Shown one piece after another: positions 41,801-49,844 of a DNA stretch of 64,000 nt. Made by a program: the position numbers and the translations under genes. Position 1 is the first letter of the stretch; every line of letters begins with the position of its first letter. A model generated the notes under the pieces. The model was not told the DNA's origin. It did not search any database and saw only the letters and a list, made by a program, of their open reading frames with translations. This stretch comes from Lichenicoccus sp965277665. Lineage in GTDB: Bacteria > Pseudomonadota > Alphaproteobacteria > Acetobacterales > Acetobacteraceae. The stretch lies in contig NZ_OZ255835.1 of assembly GCF_965277665.1 (NCBI RefSeq), positions 3,596,001 through 3,660,000 on the forward strand. The letters run 5' to 3'.

Positions 41801-43458
41801 GCCAGGCCGTGCCGCAGCCTTTCGAGCCGAGTCTCCTGCGCGGAGACCTCCTGCCGGCCGTCCGCCGCATCCTGCTCGGCAAGGCGACCGGCTTGCGCTC
41901 CGGCGATCTCCGACGCGATCGTCGCAAGTTCGGCCGCGAGCCGCGCCGCGCGCAGCGAGGCCTCCGCCTCCCAAGCGACCGCGGCGGCATGCGCCCGCGA
42001 CGCATCGGCGGCCTGCAACCCGGCGAGGTCGGCGTCCCGCGCCGCCCTGTTGCGTGCCTCGCTCGCCTGCTCGGCTGCTGCTGCTGCCTGCTCCAGGGCC
42101 GAAGCTGCCTGCTCGCAGGCTGCCTGCAGGGCGGCACGCTCCGTCTCCGCAGGCAGCGACGCGGCCGCCGCGTCATGATCGGTGCGCAGCGCGGCCAGCT
42201 GCGCCGACAGGCGGTCCAGGCTGTTCGCTGCCGCCGCATGCTCGCGCTCGAGTTGCCCGCTCCGGCTGCGCAGCGTGTTCTCGCCGGCAACGGCTTCGGC
42301 ATGCGCCGCATTCGCCGCCGCCAGTCCGGCCTGGGCGTCCTGGTGCGCCTGCAGCGCCGCCTGCCGCCGCTCCGGCAGCGCGCTGCGGCGGCGCTCGGCG
42401 GCGGCGAGCTCCACCTCCAACGCCGCCAGCGCCTGCTCGGCATCGGCCAGGCGCGCTGCCGCGGCCTGGGCTTCGGCACGCGCGCGCGACAGACGGGCCT
42501 GGGCGTCGACCAGCTCGCGCGCGACGCGTTGCTCCTCGGACGCCAGCGTCTCGGCGGCGATGCGGCAGCGCTCCAGGCTGGTGCGGGCCATGGCTTCGGC
42601 TTCACGGGGCCGCGGCAGGGCCAGTTCGGCGGCATGCTCGGCGATGGTCGCCAGCTCGGCGCGCTGCCCGGCGGCCGACAACGCCGCGTCCGTCGCGGCC
42701 GTTGCGGCGCGGGCCTGCGCGACCGCGGCCCGGGCGCGAGCATGCAACAGCGCCAGCAGCCCGGCCTCCGCCTCGCGCAGCCCCGCGGCGACCTCCCGAT
42801 AGCGACGCGCCTGCCTGGACTGCACGTCGAGTTCAGAGAGCCGCGTCTCGAGTTGCAGGCGGAGGTCCTCGGCGCGTGCGAGGTTGGCCTCGGTCGCCCG
42901 CAGCTTCAGTTCCGCCTCGTGCCGGCGCGCGTGCAGGCCGGTGATGCCGGCGGCTTCCTCCAGGATCGAGCGGCGCTCCTCCGGCCGCGCATTGACCAGG
43001 GTGGAGACGCGGCCCTGGCTGACCATCGCCGACGAGCGCGCGCCGCTGGCGAGATCGGCGAACAGCGTCTGCACGTCGCGCGCGCGCATCTCGCGCCCGT
43101 TGACCCGGTAGGCACTGCCGGCGCCGCGCTCGATGCGCCGCGAGATCTGCAGTTCCGGCTGGTCGTCGAACGGCGGCGGCGCGATGCCGGCCGCCTCCTC
43201 GAGCGTAAGGGTGACCTCGGCGAGGTTGCGCGCCGGCCGACCCGCGGTGCCGGCGAAGATCAGGTCGTCCATCTCGCCGCCGCGCAGCGAGCGGGCAGAG
43301 CTTTCGCCCATGGTCCAGCGCAGCGCCTCGACGACGTTCGACTTGCCGCAGCCGTTCGGTCCGACAATCCCGGTGAGGCCAGGCAGGATATCCACGCTGA
43401 CCGGTTCGGCGAAACTCTTGAAGCCGGCAATGCGCAGGCGGGCGAAGCGCACGCTCAT
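38893..43458 (-). CDS. smc: Chromosome segregation protein SMC
   Basis: 1521 residues, against about 1150-1190 in typical bacterial SMC. N-terminal ATPase half: KSFAEPVSVDILPG, Walker A GPNGCGKSNV and the RRIERGAGSAYRVNGRE region. A very long Ala/Glu/Arg coiled coil flanks a hinge near 630-760 (MTVPPGLERAIGAVLADG, VALQPGQALVSRSG). C-terminal half: LSLLSGGEQALTALSLIFAV signature and CVLDEVDAPLDDANVERF Walker B. It condenses and organises DNA with ScpAB. The extra length lies in the coiled-coil arms. The stop codon abuts repeat copy B. Confidence 0.95.
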   Translation of the reverse strand: MSVRFARLRIAGFKSFAEPVSVDILPGLTGIVGPNGCGKSNVVEALRWTMGESSARSLRGGEMDDLIFAGTAGRPARNLAEVTLTLEEAAGIAPPPFDDQPELQISRRIERGAGSAYRVNGREMRARDVQTLFADLASGARSSAMVSQGRVSTLVNARPEERRSILEEAAGITGLHARRHEAELKLRATEANLARAEDLRLQLETRLSELDVQSRQARRYREVAAGLREAEAGLLALLHARARAAVAQARAATAATDAALSAAGQRAELATIAEHAAELALPRPREAEAMARTSLERCRIAAETLASEEQRVARELVDAQARLSRARAEAQAAAARLADAEQALAALEVELAAAERRRSALPERRQAALQAHQDAQAGLAAANAAHAEAVAGENTLRSRSGQLEREHAAAANSLDRLSAQLAALRTDHDAAAASLPAETERAALQAACEQAASALEQAAAAAEQASEARNRAARDADLAGLQAADASRAHAAAVAWEAEASLRAARLAAELATIASEIAGAQAGRLAEQDAADGRQEVSAQETRLERLRHGLAAAETARAEAQEAHATTRSKAAEARALHEQASAATTSAAAMQGRATDQHEQIVRDTAAAEAILVPQDRLDRSASQVAGIESVLDAARAALAASEQSREEGERENAAAGQRLASILAEQARLQAQLDGLAPGAEEPAPDAENWQHLADVMTVPPGLERAIGAVLADGLDAALDPAAPRYWRDLERGSPVALPAGATPLAGLLDAPAALVFALSHAGLVEEADGSVLQVALQPGQALVSRSGSLWRWDGYSDTGGLSAETTAARAARALEQRNRLRETNARLEAAAGEADDARTQAEIVARTLADRVAAAGEARIRRDEAEAALSAAREDHRALHGQADAAGARLDALVPQRDRAGQALHEAEQALAAARSQREALPVVAALELSLDQARLREAEAVAAESQAREARRQAEQRLEGGRRKVAEHLARQAETESRLNALRPQHLRIAEDERTAREELAAAGEALPGLPDPQTGTLAAARLREAARTAEALEYATRAEWRDVAARLERLQEERSRLNTRLVEQRSRMEALAPRLAALASERQDALDALARAQAARDQLPGLDAAAAAAAEASARLEAAWDMEAACRDAQLRLASEGEALETEVTRLAGARADWSRRAAAAREDCQAARARLAADQASHDALAEAPALAGQHRRQHDAALADAVREHRAAKQTLDESDQALLDAQNERRSADASLMQAREARLRLQGRNEQAEAILAQLLAETPPKTPQEAPHETLTPDDLSDNAEASLRRRVARLARECHEMGPVNLRADIESGEAQARADTILRECRELEAAIARLRGSIGHLNREGRERLLAVLEQVDRNFQTLFARMFNGGRAHLGMVGNDDPLQAGLEIYAQPPGKKLATLSLLSGGEQALTALSLIFAVFRCNPAPVCVLDEVDAPLDDANVERFCALLADMVAETGTRFLVVTHHQLTMAHMDRLYGVTMQERGVSRLLSVDLAAASEMTERQREPA

Positions 43459-43489
43459 CGAGGGACCGTGCCGGTCAAGCGTCCATTTC

Positions 43490-44116
43490 TCAAGCTCCGG
43501 CCGCGGTCACCTGCTTGAGGAACGTGTCGTAGTCCATCTCGCCGGAATGGCTGGCGGCGCCGAACACGAAGGTCGGCGTGCTGTCGACCTTGTACTGGTT
43601 CTGGCCGCGATCCTGCTCCGCCAGGATTTCCTTGCGCAGGCTGTCGTCGGCGATGGTGGCGTCGAACGTCGCCTTCGGCATGCCGGCGAGGGCCGCCATC
43701 TGCTGCAGCTGTGCCTGCGGATCGACATTCTGGCCGAACGCCCAGCGATCCTGGCTTGCCAGCAGCGCCAGCACGAACGGTTCGTAGCGGTCGGTCGGCA
43801 GCGCGCGTGCGACCATGGCGGCGGTCAGGGCCACCTGGTCGAGCGGGAAGTCCTTGAACACGTAGCGGATGCGGCCGGTATCGATCAGCTTCGCCTTGAC
43901 GTCTGGGAAGGTCTCGGCGGCGAAGCGCGCGCAGTGCGTGCAGGTCAGCGAGAACCATTCCTGCACCGCGAGCTTCGCGTCCGGCCGGCCAAGCGCGCGC
44001 TCGGCCATGCGCGGATCCGCCTGCTGCGCCCGGGCCGCGTGCGGCAGTAGCAGGGCAGGCGCCGCACCGAGGGTGAGTGCTGCACCGAGAAGTGAACGGC
44101 GGCGAACGGTCGGCAT
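43490..44116 (-). CDS. DsbA-family thiol:disulfide oxidoreductase
   Basis: 208 residues. Tat-like N-terminus (VRRRSLLGAALTLGAAPALL) and AARAQA cleavage region, then a thioredoxin fold with the active site CTHC (VQEWFSLTCTHCARFAAETF), the helical insertion of DsbA, and the cis-Pro loop DSTPTFVFG. It would oxidise or isomerise thiols in the periplasm. It is 31 bases upstream of smc on the same strand. Confidence 0.88.
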   Translation of the reverse strand: MPTVRRRSLLGAALTLGAAPALLLPHAARAQQADPRMAERALGRPDAKLAVQEWFSLTCTHCARFAAETFPDVKAKLIDTGRIRYVFKDFPLDQVALTAAMVARALPTDRYEPFVLALLASQDRWAFGQNVDPQAQLQQMAALAGMPKATFDATIADDSLRKEILAEQDRGQNQYKVDSTPTFVFGAASHSGEMDYDTFLKQVTAAGA

Positions 44117-44173
44117 GGTCGAGGCGACTCCGTAAACCGCCGCAGTACGCCAGACCGCTCGCTGCTTTGCAAC

Positions 44174-44599
44174 TTAGGACTCCAGGCTGGCGTCCAGCGT
44201 GATCTCGGCCTTGAGCAGCTTGGAGACCGGGCAGCCGGCCTTGGCCATCGCGGTCAGCTCGGCGAACTTCTCCTGCGTGGCGCCGGGAACCTTCGCCTTT
44301 AGGGTCAGGTGCACCTTGGTGATGGAGAACCCGTCCGGCACCTGGTCGAGGGTGACGTCCGCCGTGGTCTGCATGTGCTCGGCGGTGAGGCCGGCGCCGC
44401 CCAGGATCATCGACAGCGCCATGGTGAAGCAGCCGGCATGCGCCGCGCCGATCAGCTCCTCGGGATTGGTGCCGGGCTTGCCCTCGAAGCGGGCCGCGAA
44501 GCCGTACGGGTATTCCTTCAGCGCGCCGCTATGGGTGGTGATGGCGCCCTTGCCGTCCTTCAGGCCGCCTTGCCAGACTGCCGAGCCGTTGGTCTTCAT
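44174..44599 (-). CDS. OsmC-family peroxiredoxin
   Basis: 141 residues. The two catalytic cysteines occur in GAAHAGCFTMALSMIL and MAKAGCPVSKLLKAEI, with the Arg-containing FAARFEGKPGTNPEELIGAA segment before the first. OsmC proteins reduce organic hydroperoxides as intertwined dimers. Probable promoter region lies in the 35 bases toward the dciA-like gene. Confidence 0.9.
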   Translation of the reverse strand: MKTNGSAVWQGGLKDGKGAITTHSGALKEYPYGFAARFEGKPGTNPEELIGAAHAGCFTMALSMILGGAGLTAEHMQTTADVTLDQVPDGFSITKVHLTLKAKVPGATQEKFAELTAMAKAGCPVSKLLKAEITLDASLES

Positions 44600-44634
44600 T
44601 TGGGTCTCTCCCTGGTCTTGCCTGTCGCATTATA

Positions 44635-45084
44635 TCAGCGGCGCTTGCGGGCGGCGATACGTCCGCCCAACGCCGATAGCGCGTCGCGTAGTGGTCCCTC
44701 CGGCATGTCGGGAATGTCCACCGCTACCGCAGCAGGCGGGGCCGGGCGTGGCGGGGTGCGGTCGGCGAGCGCGGTGTCGTCCTGGATGAAGCGCAGCCGG
44801 CTCACCAGTTGCCGCCCATAATGGGTGTTGATCCGCCCGATCAGATGGTCGGCCACATGCTGCAGTTCCAGCGCCACCGGGCCGGCGCAGGCCAGCGTCA
44901 GCGTGCCGGCGGACAGGCGGCGTGGCCGGGTGGTCGCGGCATGCGCCGGGCCGACGATGGCATCCCAGTCCGCGACCAGTTGCGCCGACGCCGCATTGCG
45001 GCTGTGCAGCGCCGGCCGCACGATCGCCGGCAGCAGCGTGCCGAGTGTTCTCGGACCATAGACGTGGCGCCGATGGTTCGTCAT
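44635..45084 (-). CDS. DUF721 (DciA-like) protein
   Basis: 149 residues. The DUF721 core is visible: LVADWDAIVGPAHAATTRPR, GTLTLACAGPVALELQHVAD and INTHYGRQLVSRLRFIQDD. DciA proteins help load the replicative helicase in bacteria without DnaC/DnaI; assignment to that role is by family. The Pro-rich tail (110-149) is lineage-specific. Its ATG is interlocked with that of mutY on the other strand (plus CATG at 45082-45085). Confidence 0.82.
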   Translation of the reverse strand: MTNHRRHVYGPRTLGTLLPAIVRPALHSRNAASAQLVADWDAIVGPAHAATTRPRRLSAGTLTLACAGPVALELQHVADHLIGRINTHYGRQLVSRLRFIQDDTALADRTPPRPAPPAAVAVDIPDMPEGPLRDALSALGGRIAARKRR

Positions 45085-46177
45085 GGATGCTCCCGTGCCG
45101 CACGCATCAGCCGCCCTCGTTGCCCATTCCGATGCGCCTCCCGCCGGTGCCCTGCTGCGCTGGTACGACCGGCACCGGCGGGTGCTGCCCTGGCGTGCCG
45201 GACCCGGCCATGCCGCCGACCCTTACCATGTCTGGCTCAGCGAGATCATGCTCCAGCAGACCACGGTGGCGGCGGTGATGCCGTACTATCGCCGCTTCCT
45301 GGCGCTGTTCCCCAGCGTGCAGGCGCTCGCGGCCGCAGAGGATGGCGCGGTGCTGTCGGCCTGGGCCGGTCTCGGCTACTACGCACGCGCCCGCAACCTG
45401 CATGCCTGCGCCCGCGCCGTCGCGGCGCTCGGCGGCTTCCCGGACAGCGTCGAGGCGCTGCGTTCGCTGCCCGGGATCGGCGCCTACACCTCGGCCGCCA
45501 TCGCCGCGATCGCGTTCGGGCGTCCGTTGGTGCCGGTGGACGGCAATGTCGAACGCATCGCCGCCCGGCTGTTCGCCATCGACACGCCGCTGCCGCTGGC
45601 GCGCCGTGCGATCGCGCGGGCGGCGGCGACGCTGAATGCCGAGCCGGAAGCGCGGGCGCGCCCGTCGGACTTCGCGCAGGCGCTGTTCGATCTCGGCGCC
45701 ACCCTCTGCACGCCGCGCAATCCGGCCTGCACGATCTGCCCCTGGATCGGCTCCTGTGCGGCGCGCGCATTGGGGCGAACCGGCGATCTGCCGGTGAAGG
45801 CCGCAAAGGTGGTGCGCCCGCAACGTCACGGCGCGGTGTTCCTGCTGTCGGATGCCGACGGCCGGCTGCTGCTGCGGCGGCGTCCGGCGAGCGGGCTGCT
45901 CGGCGGCATGACCGAGTTCCCCGGCACCGCATGGCGGGATGCGCCCTGGGAACCGGCCGAGGTGCTGGCGTCGGCGCCGCTGCCGGCGGACTGGCGCGTC
46001 GTCGGTTCGGTGGCGCATTTGTTCACCCACTTCGCGCTGACCCTGCAGGTGCATGCGGCCAGCGTCGGGCGGGTGGCGCCGGCACTACTGCAGGACGGTT
46101 TTCTGCGCGCGCCTGATGCGATGGGCGCCGAGGCGCTGCCGTCGCTGATGCGCAAGTGCCTGGAACTGGTGCGGTGA
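45083..46177 (+). CDS. mutY: A/G-specific adenine glycosylase MutY
   Basis: 364 residues. LPWR, SEIMLQQTTVAAVMPYYRRF with the catalytic Glu, helix-hairpin-helix LPGIGAYTSAAIAAIAFG, catalytic Asp in VPVDGNVERI, the iron-sulfur ligands CTPRNPACTICPWIGSC and a C-terminal NUDIX-like 8-oxoG recognition domain (GAVFLLSDADGRLLLRRRPA, LLGGMTEFPGT). It removes A opposite 8-oxoG. The start codon shares bases with that of the divergent DUF721 gene. A later start is possible, but none is conserved. Confidence 0.94.
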   Translation: MDAPVPHASAALVAHSDAPPAGALLRWYDRHRRVLPWRAGPGHAADPYHVWLSEIMLQQTTVAAVMPYYRRFLALFPSVQALAAAEDGAVLSAWAGLGYYARARNLHACARAVAALGGFPDSVEALRSLPGIGAYTSAAIAAIAFGRPLVPVDGNVERIAARLFAIDTPLPLARRAIARAAATLNAEPEARARPSDFAQALFDLGATLCTPRNPACTICPWIGSCAARALGRTGDLPVKAAKVVRPQRHGAVFLLSDADGRLLLRRRPASGLLGGMTEFPGTAWRDAPWEPAEVLASAPLPADWRVVGSVAHLFTHFALTLQVHAASVGRVAPALLQDGFLRAPDAMGAEALPSLMRKCLELVR

Positions 46178-47118
46178 GCGACACGCAGCCGGGCCGCCTG
46201 CCGGTGTTCCTCGATCTCGACGGACGCCGCGCGCTGCTGCTCGGCGCGGGCGAGGCGGCCGAGCGCCGGGCCGCCACCCTGCTCGCCTGCGGCGCGCTGC
46301 TGGTGCGCGCGACCGAGTTCGACGAGGCGCTGCTGGATGGCTGCGCGATTGCCATCGGCGCTGCCGACGAGGACGCGCGCGCCCGGGACCATCCGCTGCA
46401 GGTGCAGCTCCGGGCGATGGCGGCGGCGGCACGGCGGCGCGGCATTCCGCACAACGTGGTCGACCAGCCGGAGCTCGGCAGCTTCATCACGCCGGCGGTG
46501 GTGGAGCGTGCGCCGCTGTCGATCGCGATCTCCTCGGGGGGCGCCGCCCCGGTGCTGGCCCGGCTGCTGCGGGCGAGGATCGAGACGCTGGTCCCGCCGG
46601 GGTTCGGCAGGCTCGCCGCACTCGCGGGGCGGCTGCAAGACGAGACCCGCCGGGTGCTGCCCGACGTACTGCAACGTCGGCGCATGCTGGAGGCGGCGCT
46701 GTCCGGGCCGGTCGCCGAGCTGGTGCTGGAGGGGCGCGAGGTGGAGGCCGAGGCGGCGTATCGGCGGGCGCTGGACGACGCGGCGCGTGGTGCGTCGGTG
46801 CAGCGCGGCTTCGTGCATCTGGTGCATCCGGGGCCGGGACCGGCCGACCTGCTCACCCTGCGGGCGCTGCGCCTGCTCGGCGAGGCGGATGTCATCGTGC
46901 ATGGCGCGGCCGAGAGCCCGGCGGTGCTGGAAGTGGCGCGCCGCGATGCCGCGCGTGTCGTGGTGCTCGATGCGGAGGCGCCGGCGCTGCTGGTGCGGCT
47001 GGCAGGCGATGGCGGCAAGCTGGTGCGGCTCTCCCCGACCGACGCCGATGCGCGGGCCCTGTGCGAAGCGGGTGTCGATCATGCGGTCGTGCCGGGGGTC
47101 GCCTCGGTCCGAGATTGA
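46174..47118 (+). CDS. Siroheme synthase with truncated methyltransferase half (CysG-like)
   Basis: 314 residues from GTG 46174, which overlaps the mutY stop (GTGA). Residues 1-200 are the precorrin-2 dehydrogenase/ferrochelatase domain: LPVFLDLDGRRALLLGAGEA (NAD fold), FITPAVVERAPLSIAISSGG, and the dimerisation helix. From ~215 a uroporphyrinogen methyltransferase domain begins (LVHPGPGPADLLTLRALRLL) but ends after ~95 residues at VVPGVASVRD, where full CysG continues for another 150. The methyltransferase catalytic half is therefore missing. The NAD domain may still act in siroheme synthesis, with methylation by another protein. Confidence 0.82.
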   Translation: MSDTQPGRLPVFLDLDGRRALLLGAGEAAERRAATLLACGALLVRATEFDEALLDGCAIAIGAADEDARARDHPLQVQLRAMAAAARRRGIPHNVVDQPELGSFITPAVVERAPLSIAISSGGAAPVLARLLRARIETLVPPGFGRLAALAGRLQDETRRVLPDVLQRRRMLEAALSGPVAELVLEGREVEAEAAYRRALDDAARGASVQRGFVHLVHPGPGPADLLTLRALRLLGEADVIVHGAAESPAVLEVARRDAARVVVLDAEAPALLVRLAGDGGKLVRLSPTDADARALCEAGVDHAVVPGVASVRD

Positions 47119-47150
47119 CGCCACCGCGTCGGCGCTGGTCAAGTCTCGGC

Positions 47151-47690
47151 ATGTCACGCCTCGATCTCAGCAAGCAATTCATCCCCGTCCGGATCGCGGT
47201 GCTCACCGTCTCGGACTCCCGCAGCTTCGCCAACGACACCTCCGGCGACATCCTGGCCGGCCGGATCGAGGCGGCGGGGCATGTGCTGGCGGATCGCGCC
47301 ATCGAGCCGGACGATGCCGGGCTTATCGCCGGCCGGCTGTCGGGCTGGATCGCCGATCCGCAGATCGACGTGGTGGTGAGCACCGGCGGCACCGGCGTCA
47401 CCGGCCGCGACGTGACGCCGGAGGCCTATGCGCGCGTGCTCGAGAAGCAGATCGAGGGGTTCGGCGAGCTGTTCCGCATGCTGTCGTACCAGAAGATCGG
47501 CACCTCGACGATCCAGTCCCGCGCCATCGCCGGCGTTGCCAACGGCACCTACCTGTTCGCGCTGCCGGGCAGCACCGGCGCCGCCCGCGATGGCTGGGAC
47601 GACATCCTGGTCTGGCAGCTCGACAGCCGCCATTCGCCCTGCAACTTCGTCGAGCTGATGCCACGCCTGAAGGAGCATCTTACTTCATGA
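47151..47690 (+). CDS. moaB: Molybdenum cofactor biosynthesis protein MoaB
   Basis: 179 residues. AVLTVSDSRSFANDTSGDIL, VVVSTGGTGVTGRDVTPEAY and LFALPGSTGAARDGWDDIL are the MPT-binding motifs of the MogA/MoaB fold, which adenylylates molybdopterin. Length and the absence of MoeA domains favour MoaB. It begins 32 bases after the cysG-like gene and its stop overlaps the cynS start (ATGA). Confidence 0.9.
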   Translation: MSRLDLSKQFIPVRIAVLTVSDSRSFANDTSGDILAGRIEAAGHVLADRAIEPDDAGLIAGRLSGWIADPQIDVVVSTGGTGVTGRDVTPEAYARVLEKQIEGFGELFRMLSYQKIGTSTIQSRAIAGVANGTYLFALPGSTGAARDGWDDILVWQLDSRHSPCNFVELMPRLKEHLTS

Positions 47691-48136
47691 GCATGCGCGC
47701 GGAGCTGACCGAGAAAATCGTGCGGATCAAGATCGAGCGCGCACTGAGCTGGAGCGGGCTCGCGGAACTGGCTCCTGACTTGTCAAAGGAGTTCGTGACC
47801 GCCGGGCTGCTCGGACAGATGCAGGTGCCGAAAGCCGCGGCCGAGGCGATCGGCGATCATCTCGGGCTCGATCCGTTCGAGATCAGGCTGCTGCAGGAGC
47901 CGCCCTATCGCGGCTCGCTGCCGACCCCGGTGCCGACCGATCCGCTGATCTATCGCTTCTACGAGCTGGTTTCGGTGTACGGCACCACCTTCAAGGCGCT
48001 GATCCACGAGGAGTTCGGCGACGGCATCATGAGTGCCATCGACTTCCGCATGGACCTGGCGCGCGAGCCCGACAACCAGGGCGACCGGGTCAAGATCTCG
48101 ATGAGCGGCAAGTTCCTGCCTTACAAGCCGTACTGA
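47687..48136 (+). CDS. cynS: Cyanate hydratase (cyanase)
   Basis: 149 residues, close to the usual 156. N-terminal helix-turn-helix-like domain (KIERALSWSGLAELAPDLSK), then the active-site domain PLIYRFYELVSVYGTTFKAL with Arg and Glu, and GDGIMSAIDFRMDL with Ser. The enzyme decomposes cyanate with bicarbonate to ammonia and CO2. Start ATG 47687 overlaps the moaB stop. Confidence 0.93.
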   Translation: MSMRAELTEKIVRIKIERALSWSGLAELAPDLSKEFVTAGLLGQMQVPKAAAEAIGDHLGLDPFEIRLLQEPPYRGSLPTPVPTDPLIYRFYELVSVYGTTFKALIHEEFGDGIMSAIDFRMDLAREPDNQGDRVKISMSGKFLPYKPY

Positions 48137-48200
48137 TTGAGCTACTTCCGGTTCGGTCGAGCACGTCGTCCCGGGCGGCCGCCTCCAGCTTCCGCACATT

Positions 48201-48800
48201 TCAGGACGCGAGAGCCATATCCAGCAACGCGTCGACGTCACCATGGCATTCGGGGACGGCAAGGACGCCGTCGAGGCGGCCGTCGATAAGCAGCATGGCG
48301 AAGCCATGCACGACGGACCACTGGCCGACGGCCCTGCCGACGATGGCAAGGCGGCCGGCGTCCGACGGGTGCGTATCAGCGGGGCCGGCGCTAAACATGA
48401 GCGCGCGGGAAGCCTCTGCAGCGGCTTCTGCCAAAGCGGGGCGGCCGAAGTTCAGCCGTTCGGACCGGAACATCAACACAAACATGGCGGGTTCCGCGCG
48501 GGCAAAAGCCACGTAGGCGCGTGCTGTGGCATTCGGGATGGAGCGGGCGCCAGGGTTGTTCTGCGCTTGCCGGAGGGCGTCATTGAACATCCGGTAGCCC
48601 ACGGCGGCGAGTTCGCTCAGCAGGCCTGACAGATCGCCGAAGTGCGGGGTAGGCGCCATGTGCGAGACGCCGACCCGGCGGGCGACCGCGCGCAATGTCA
48701 AAGCTTGCAGGCCTTCGGTGCGGAGGATGTCGCCCGCCGCGAGCAGGAGGGCGGCCGGAAGGTCGCCGTGGTGATAGGGGCGTTTCACGAGACACACCAT
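48201..48800 (-). CDS. TetR-family transcriptional regulator
   Basis: 199 residues. N-terminal helix-turn-helix (AALLLAAGDILRTEGLQALT then LRAVARRVGVSHMAPTPHFG) and a C-terminal ligand-binding domain of the WHG type (AYVAFARAEPAMFVLMFRSE). The divergent gene encodes a membrane protein, and a long palindrome lies between them, so autoregulation with control of that gene is likely. The ligand is unknown. Confidence 0.87.
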   Translation of the reverse strand: MVCLVKRPYHHGDLPAALLLAAGDILRTEGLQALTLRAVARRVGVSHMAPTPHFGDLSGLLSELAAVGYRMFNDALRQAQNNPGARSIPNATARAYVAFARAEPAMFVLMFRSERLNFGRPALAEAAAEASRALMFSAGPADTHPSDAGRLAIVGRAVGQWSVVHGFAMLLIDGRLDGVLAVPECHGDVDALLDMALAS

Positions 48801-48840
48801 GGCAGGAGGAGCAAACCGGAGCGGTAGGACTTTACACTGG

Positions 48841-48875
48841 ACAGATCGGTAGCGACAAGGCTACAACCGATCTGT
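48841..48875. promoter_or_regulatory. Palindromic operator candidate for the TetR regulator
   Basis: ACAGATCGGT at 48841-48850 faces ACCGATCTGT at 48866-48875, with AGC/GCT extending the symmetry inward. It lies between the divergent tetR and membrane-protein genes; TATAGA at 48882-48887 is a -10 candidate for the plus-strand gene, so the operator would cover its -35. Confidence 0.65.
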
Positions 48876-48996
48876 ACACCGTATAGAATGCGGTCTGCCG
48901 ATGGGACGCAGCAATGATGCTCCGGTGTCGCAGGAGAGAGCTCCGCAGCCCGTGCAGGTCCGTACGGTTCCGGGCAAACCGGGTGGGAGAGGCGTC

Positions 48997-49662
48997 ATGA
49001 ACAGCCCGATTGTGGCTGGCGCCGCGAACGGCAACCCGGCCGCCAGGCCCGGTGGCAGCCGTCGGGCGATCGCGATCGATATCGTGTTGAATGTGGTCTT
49101 GCCTTACGCCGCATACGTCCTGCTCAAGCGCGCAGGACAGAGCGATGCGCGGTCGCTGATCTTGAGTGCCGTCGTGCCCGCGGCCGTGGCGCTGGTCAGT
49201 CTCGTTCAACGCAGGCGAATGAACGGGCTTTCGCTGCTGGTGATTTTCGCGACGGCGCTAAGTCTGGGGGCGACAGCGCTATCCGGCTCGGCCTGGTTCG
49301 CTCTGATCCGGCCATCGTTCGTGACCGGATCGATCGCGTTGGCCTTCATGGCTTCGCTTACCCTCAAGCGGCCGGCGCTGTTCTACCTGGCACGCGACAC
49401 GACATGCCCGACGCCGGAGGAGGCACGGGCGTTCGAAGCGCAGTGGGCGTCGGCGATCTTTCGCCGATCGATGCGCCGTCTGACCGTGGTGTGGGCGGTG
49501 TTCCTCGGCGGGGAAGCAGCGCTGCGAGCGGGGCTGGCGGCGATCTGGCCCGATGCGACACTTGTTGCTGCGACGCAGATCCTTTGGGTCATCCTGCCGA
49601 TCCTGCTCACCCGTTGGAGCATCCGTGCAGGAAGGCGGTGGGCGGCGCAGGAGGCGGAATGA
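48997..49662 (+). CDS. VC0807-like integral membrane protein
   Basis: 221 residues from ATG 48997, preceded by GTGGGAGAGGCGTC; an in-frame ATG at 48901 gives a longer, unconserved N-terminus. About five to six transmembrane segments: IAIDIVLNVVLPYAAYVLLK, LILSAVVPAAVALVSLV, LSLLVIFATALSLGATALSG, RPSFVTGSIALAFMASLTLK, and two near the C-terminus. It resembles the VC0807 family of unknown function. The TetR regulator opposite suggests induction by a small molecule. Confidence 0.7.
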   Translation: MNSPIVAGAANGNPAARPGGSRRAIAIDIVLNVVLPYAAYVLLKRAGQSDARSLILSAVVPAAVALVSLVQRRRMNGLSLLVIFATALSLGATALSGSAWFALIRPSFVTGSIALAFMASLTLKRPALFYLARDTTCPTPEEARAFEAQWASAIFRRSMRRLTVVWAVFLGGEAALRAGLAAIWPDATLVAATQILWVILPILLTRWSIRAGRRWAAQEAE

Positions 49663-49844
49663 GGCGTCCGCTCGCGGGTCTACCCTCGAGGCTAAGCGTG
49701 AACTACCGCGACCTTCTGCTGGTATCCGGGGTCCGGCCGGTGTCGGAGTTCATCCAGGACCTGCAGGTTTGAACCCTGCAAGGGTCGACCGCATCGCAGG
49801 CGTCTGTATGCTGCCCTCCGCAACCGACCCGGGGACCGGCCACA

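Noticed and set aside
38821..43518. Long plus-strand ORFs opposite smc (up to 693 residues)
   Set aside because: Low-complexity Arg/Ala products antisense to a clear SMC frame.
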